Below are positions 62,600 to 64,000 of a DNA stretch of 64,000 bases, piece by piece. The notes beneath the pieces were generated by a model. It had not been told where the DNA came from. It ran no database searches and saw nothing but the letters and a program-made list of their open reading frames with translations. Made by a program: the position numbers and the translations under genes. The stretch spans positions 36,423,625-36,487,624 of the forward strand of contig CM072511.1 of the NCBI GenBank assembly GCA_036898135.1, written 5' to 3'. The stretch comes from Oncomelania hupensis. Its lineage: Eukaryota > Mollusca > Gastropoda > Littorinimorpha > Pomatiopsidae. The stretch's first letter is position 1, and each line of letters begins with the position of its first letter.

Positions 62600-64000
62600 A
62601 AGGTGATAGGAGAATTTTCTCACTCAGAGGAGTTGCCTTTCTGTTATGCCGTTTGAATTCAGCCGCCCGTGTCATCCACACAGTGACACATAAAAGAACC
62701 CAGTCATTTCTGTCAAAATGGGCAGATGCAGGACAGACTCAAATAAACGCGCATACCTGACTATAAGTCGTTCAGGATCGCTCAGTTGTTCAAAACGTTC
62801 GACGATGTGCTTTGCGACTGCAAGTTGGCGTCTTGGACAAATTTGAGTTGGAGCCAGTATGCGACCAGCGCCTTTGAGCAGAACAAAATTTTGTTTTATT
62901 TCTTTATCCCTGCGCTACCCTTTGACCTCTCCTCTAAATTGCCTTCCATCAGGGCTGCGACATAACATGCATAAAGCTAACTGGAAGCATACGTCACGCT
63001 CTGGATCGTGGAACTCCTAGTTGTGTCCCCCGCAAGGCAAACAACATGGTAGATGTCTCCAAATTAATGCCTTAACATAGGTGATAATCAGACTTTCTTG
63101 TATTGAAGTTTACATCACACTGACCGGCACTTATGTTTGCATTAGATCAGTCAGTTTTCTTATTATTTATACTCTCGTGTACGACATTAGAGAACACATT
63201 TCACCAAGACAGATCAGAAATACTGTCTCCCACGTTAAAAATGATAAAATAACACAAAGCACGGTCAACAACTTGTCAAAGTCTATGGATACTGCTTTTG
63301 ATTTGTAAGTTTTAGCTTATCTTAGTTTAGACTCACGATAAGTACAAAGACCAACAATGGAATTTGACGGGGTAAGATCCCCAGCAGCTTGGTCAAAAAT
63401 GCTTATCAGGTGTCTCCGGAGGACCTTACCCACTGAGAAATGAGTACCACAAAATACTGCTAGTTTCGAGCGATGCTAGTGCCCGAAAACGTGCATACAA
63501 GGCTGCAAGGTATGAAAGATTAAACTGTGAGTATTATAAAATGTTAGTTTTGGTTTAATTTGTAAGAAATCGTGACCTCGATGTATAATTTTCACGGACT
63601 GCGGCAGAAAATCGAACGCCACTGTTCACGAGTACACAACAAGACCTAAATAACATATTACACATATAGTCTAGGCGATTCTGCATGCTTCAGAATATCA
63701 ATAATAAATAATGTGATCTGCCACAACATACCTTCATAGGGCAATTATTTTGCGAGATATTAACTCTGCTTCCTCGTGCGGGGGACCGAAATGATTGTTG
63801 TTCATGTGGTTGATACAACAAGGCGTTCCACGATCCAGGGTGTGTACATGCAGCGTTGTGATCTTTCAACGTTTACAGCATTGTTTTCTATCACTGTGTT
63901 GGTGTGGCTTTTGGAGAGATTCAAATAAACGAGTGTGACGCTCAAAGAAGGGTTCGTATGACGGCCTACTAGCGCTAAAACCGAGAGTTACCAGTATTAC
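62600..64000. other. Unassigned 3' end of window
   Basis: No coding frame with a motif. An imperfect inverted repeat of about 27 bp (CTGGATCGTGGAAC near 63001 and GTTCCACGATCCAG near 63824) could mark the ends of a short element of about 840 bp. Confidence 0.4.

Noticed and set aside
62413..62760. Cys/Val and His/Thr repeat frames
   Set aside because: Translation of the (GT)n tract; not related to the Cys-rich gene.
1..64000. CRISPR array, bacterial operon, rRNA or tRNA genes
   Set aside because: No spaced direct repeats, no operon-like packing, and no cloverleaf or rRNA sequence seen; the spliced genes show the DNA is eukaryotic.

Overview
The window is low-GC, repeat-rich animal DNA. Long introns, GT-AG splicing, non-LTR (LINE) and Penelope-like retroelements and many short terminal-inverted-repeat (TIR) DNA elements point to an invertebrate. 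A lophotrochozoan, most likely a mollusc, is my inference; nothing in the sequence proves the taxon.

Two host genes can be supported. (1) On the + strand, 17 coding exons between 9030 and 48277 encode all but the N-terminus of a furin-type proprotein convertase. They cover the end of the prodomain with its RRKR maturation site, the subtilisin-like domain with Asp/His/Asn/Ser all present, the P domain, a Thr-rich linker, Cys-rich furin repeats, one transmembrane helix and an acidic cytoplasmic tail. The reading frame is continuous across every junction (791 residues plus stop). The signal peptide and first prodomain exon(s) lie before the window. (2) On the - strand, two exons (61045-60903 and 59236-58975) join in phase into a 134-residue secreted protein with 12 mature cysteines arranged as repeated C-x3-C pairs. 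I do not recognise its family; it is the best candidate here for an undescribed gene.

Everything else is mostly mobile DNA. Layout: 1-9 kb, intron or upstream sequence with a SINE-like repeat, decayed LINEs on the - strand, a 480-bp pyrimidine tract and a 730-bp TIR element. 9-31.5 kb, furin exons 1-12 (numbered within the window) with intronic repeats. 31.5-41.2 kb, a 9.6-kb intron swollen by a 3.4-kb hAT-type transposon (6-bp target duplication) that itself contains an L2/CR1-like LINE. 41.2-48.3 kb, the last five furin exons, then the 3' UTR. 50.6-53.3 kb, a Penelope-like element with an open 724-codon RT + GIY-YIG frame. 53.4-58.9 kb, a second copy of a 1.05-kb TIR element, a MITE and an RNase H-bearing LINE. 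59-61 kb, the secreted-protein gene. 61-64 kb, a TIR element, an interstitial TTAGGG tract, a (GT)n tract and unassigned sequence.

Three repeat patterns stand out. A ~1-kb repeat packed with AGGTCA / TCAAGGTCA nuclear-receptor half-sites occurs seven times, always in the same orientation. A ~700-bp retroposon with clean target-site duplications shares its 3' end with the RNase H LINE, suggesting a SINE-LINE partnership. Several non-autonomous TIR elements have verifiable 4-, 5- or 6-bp target duplications.
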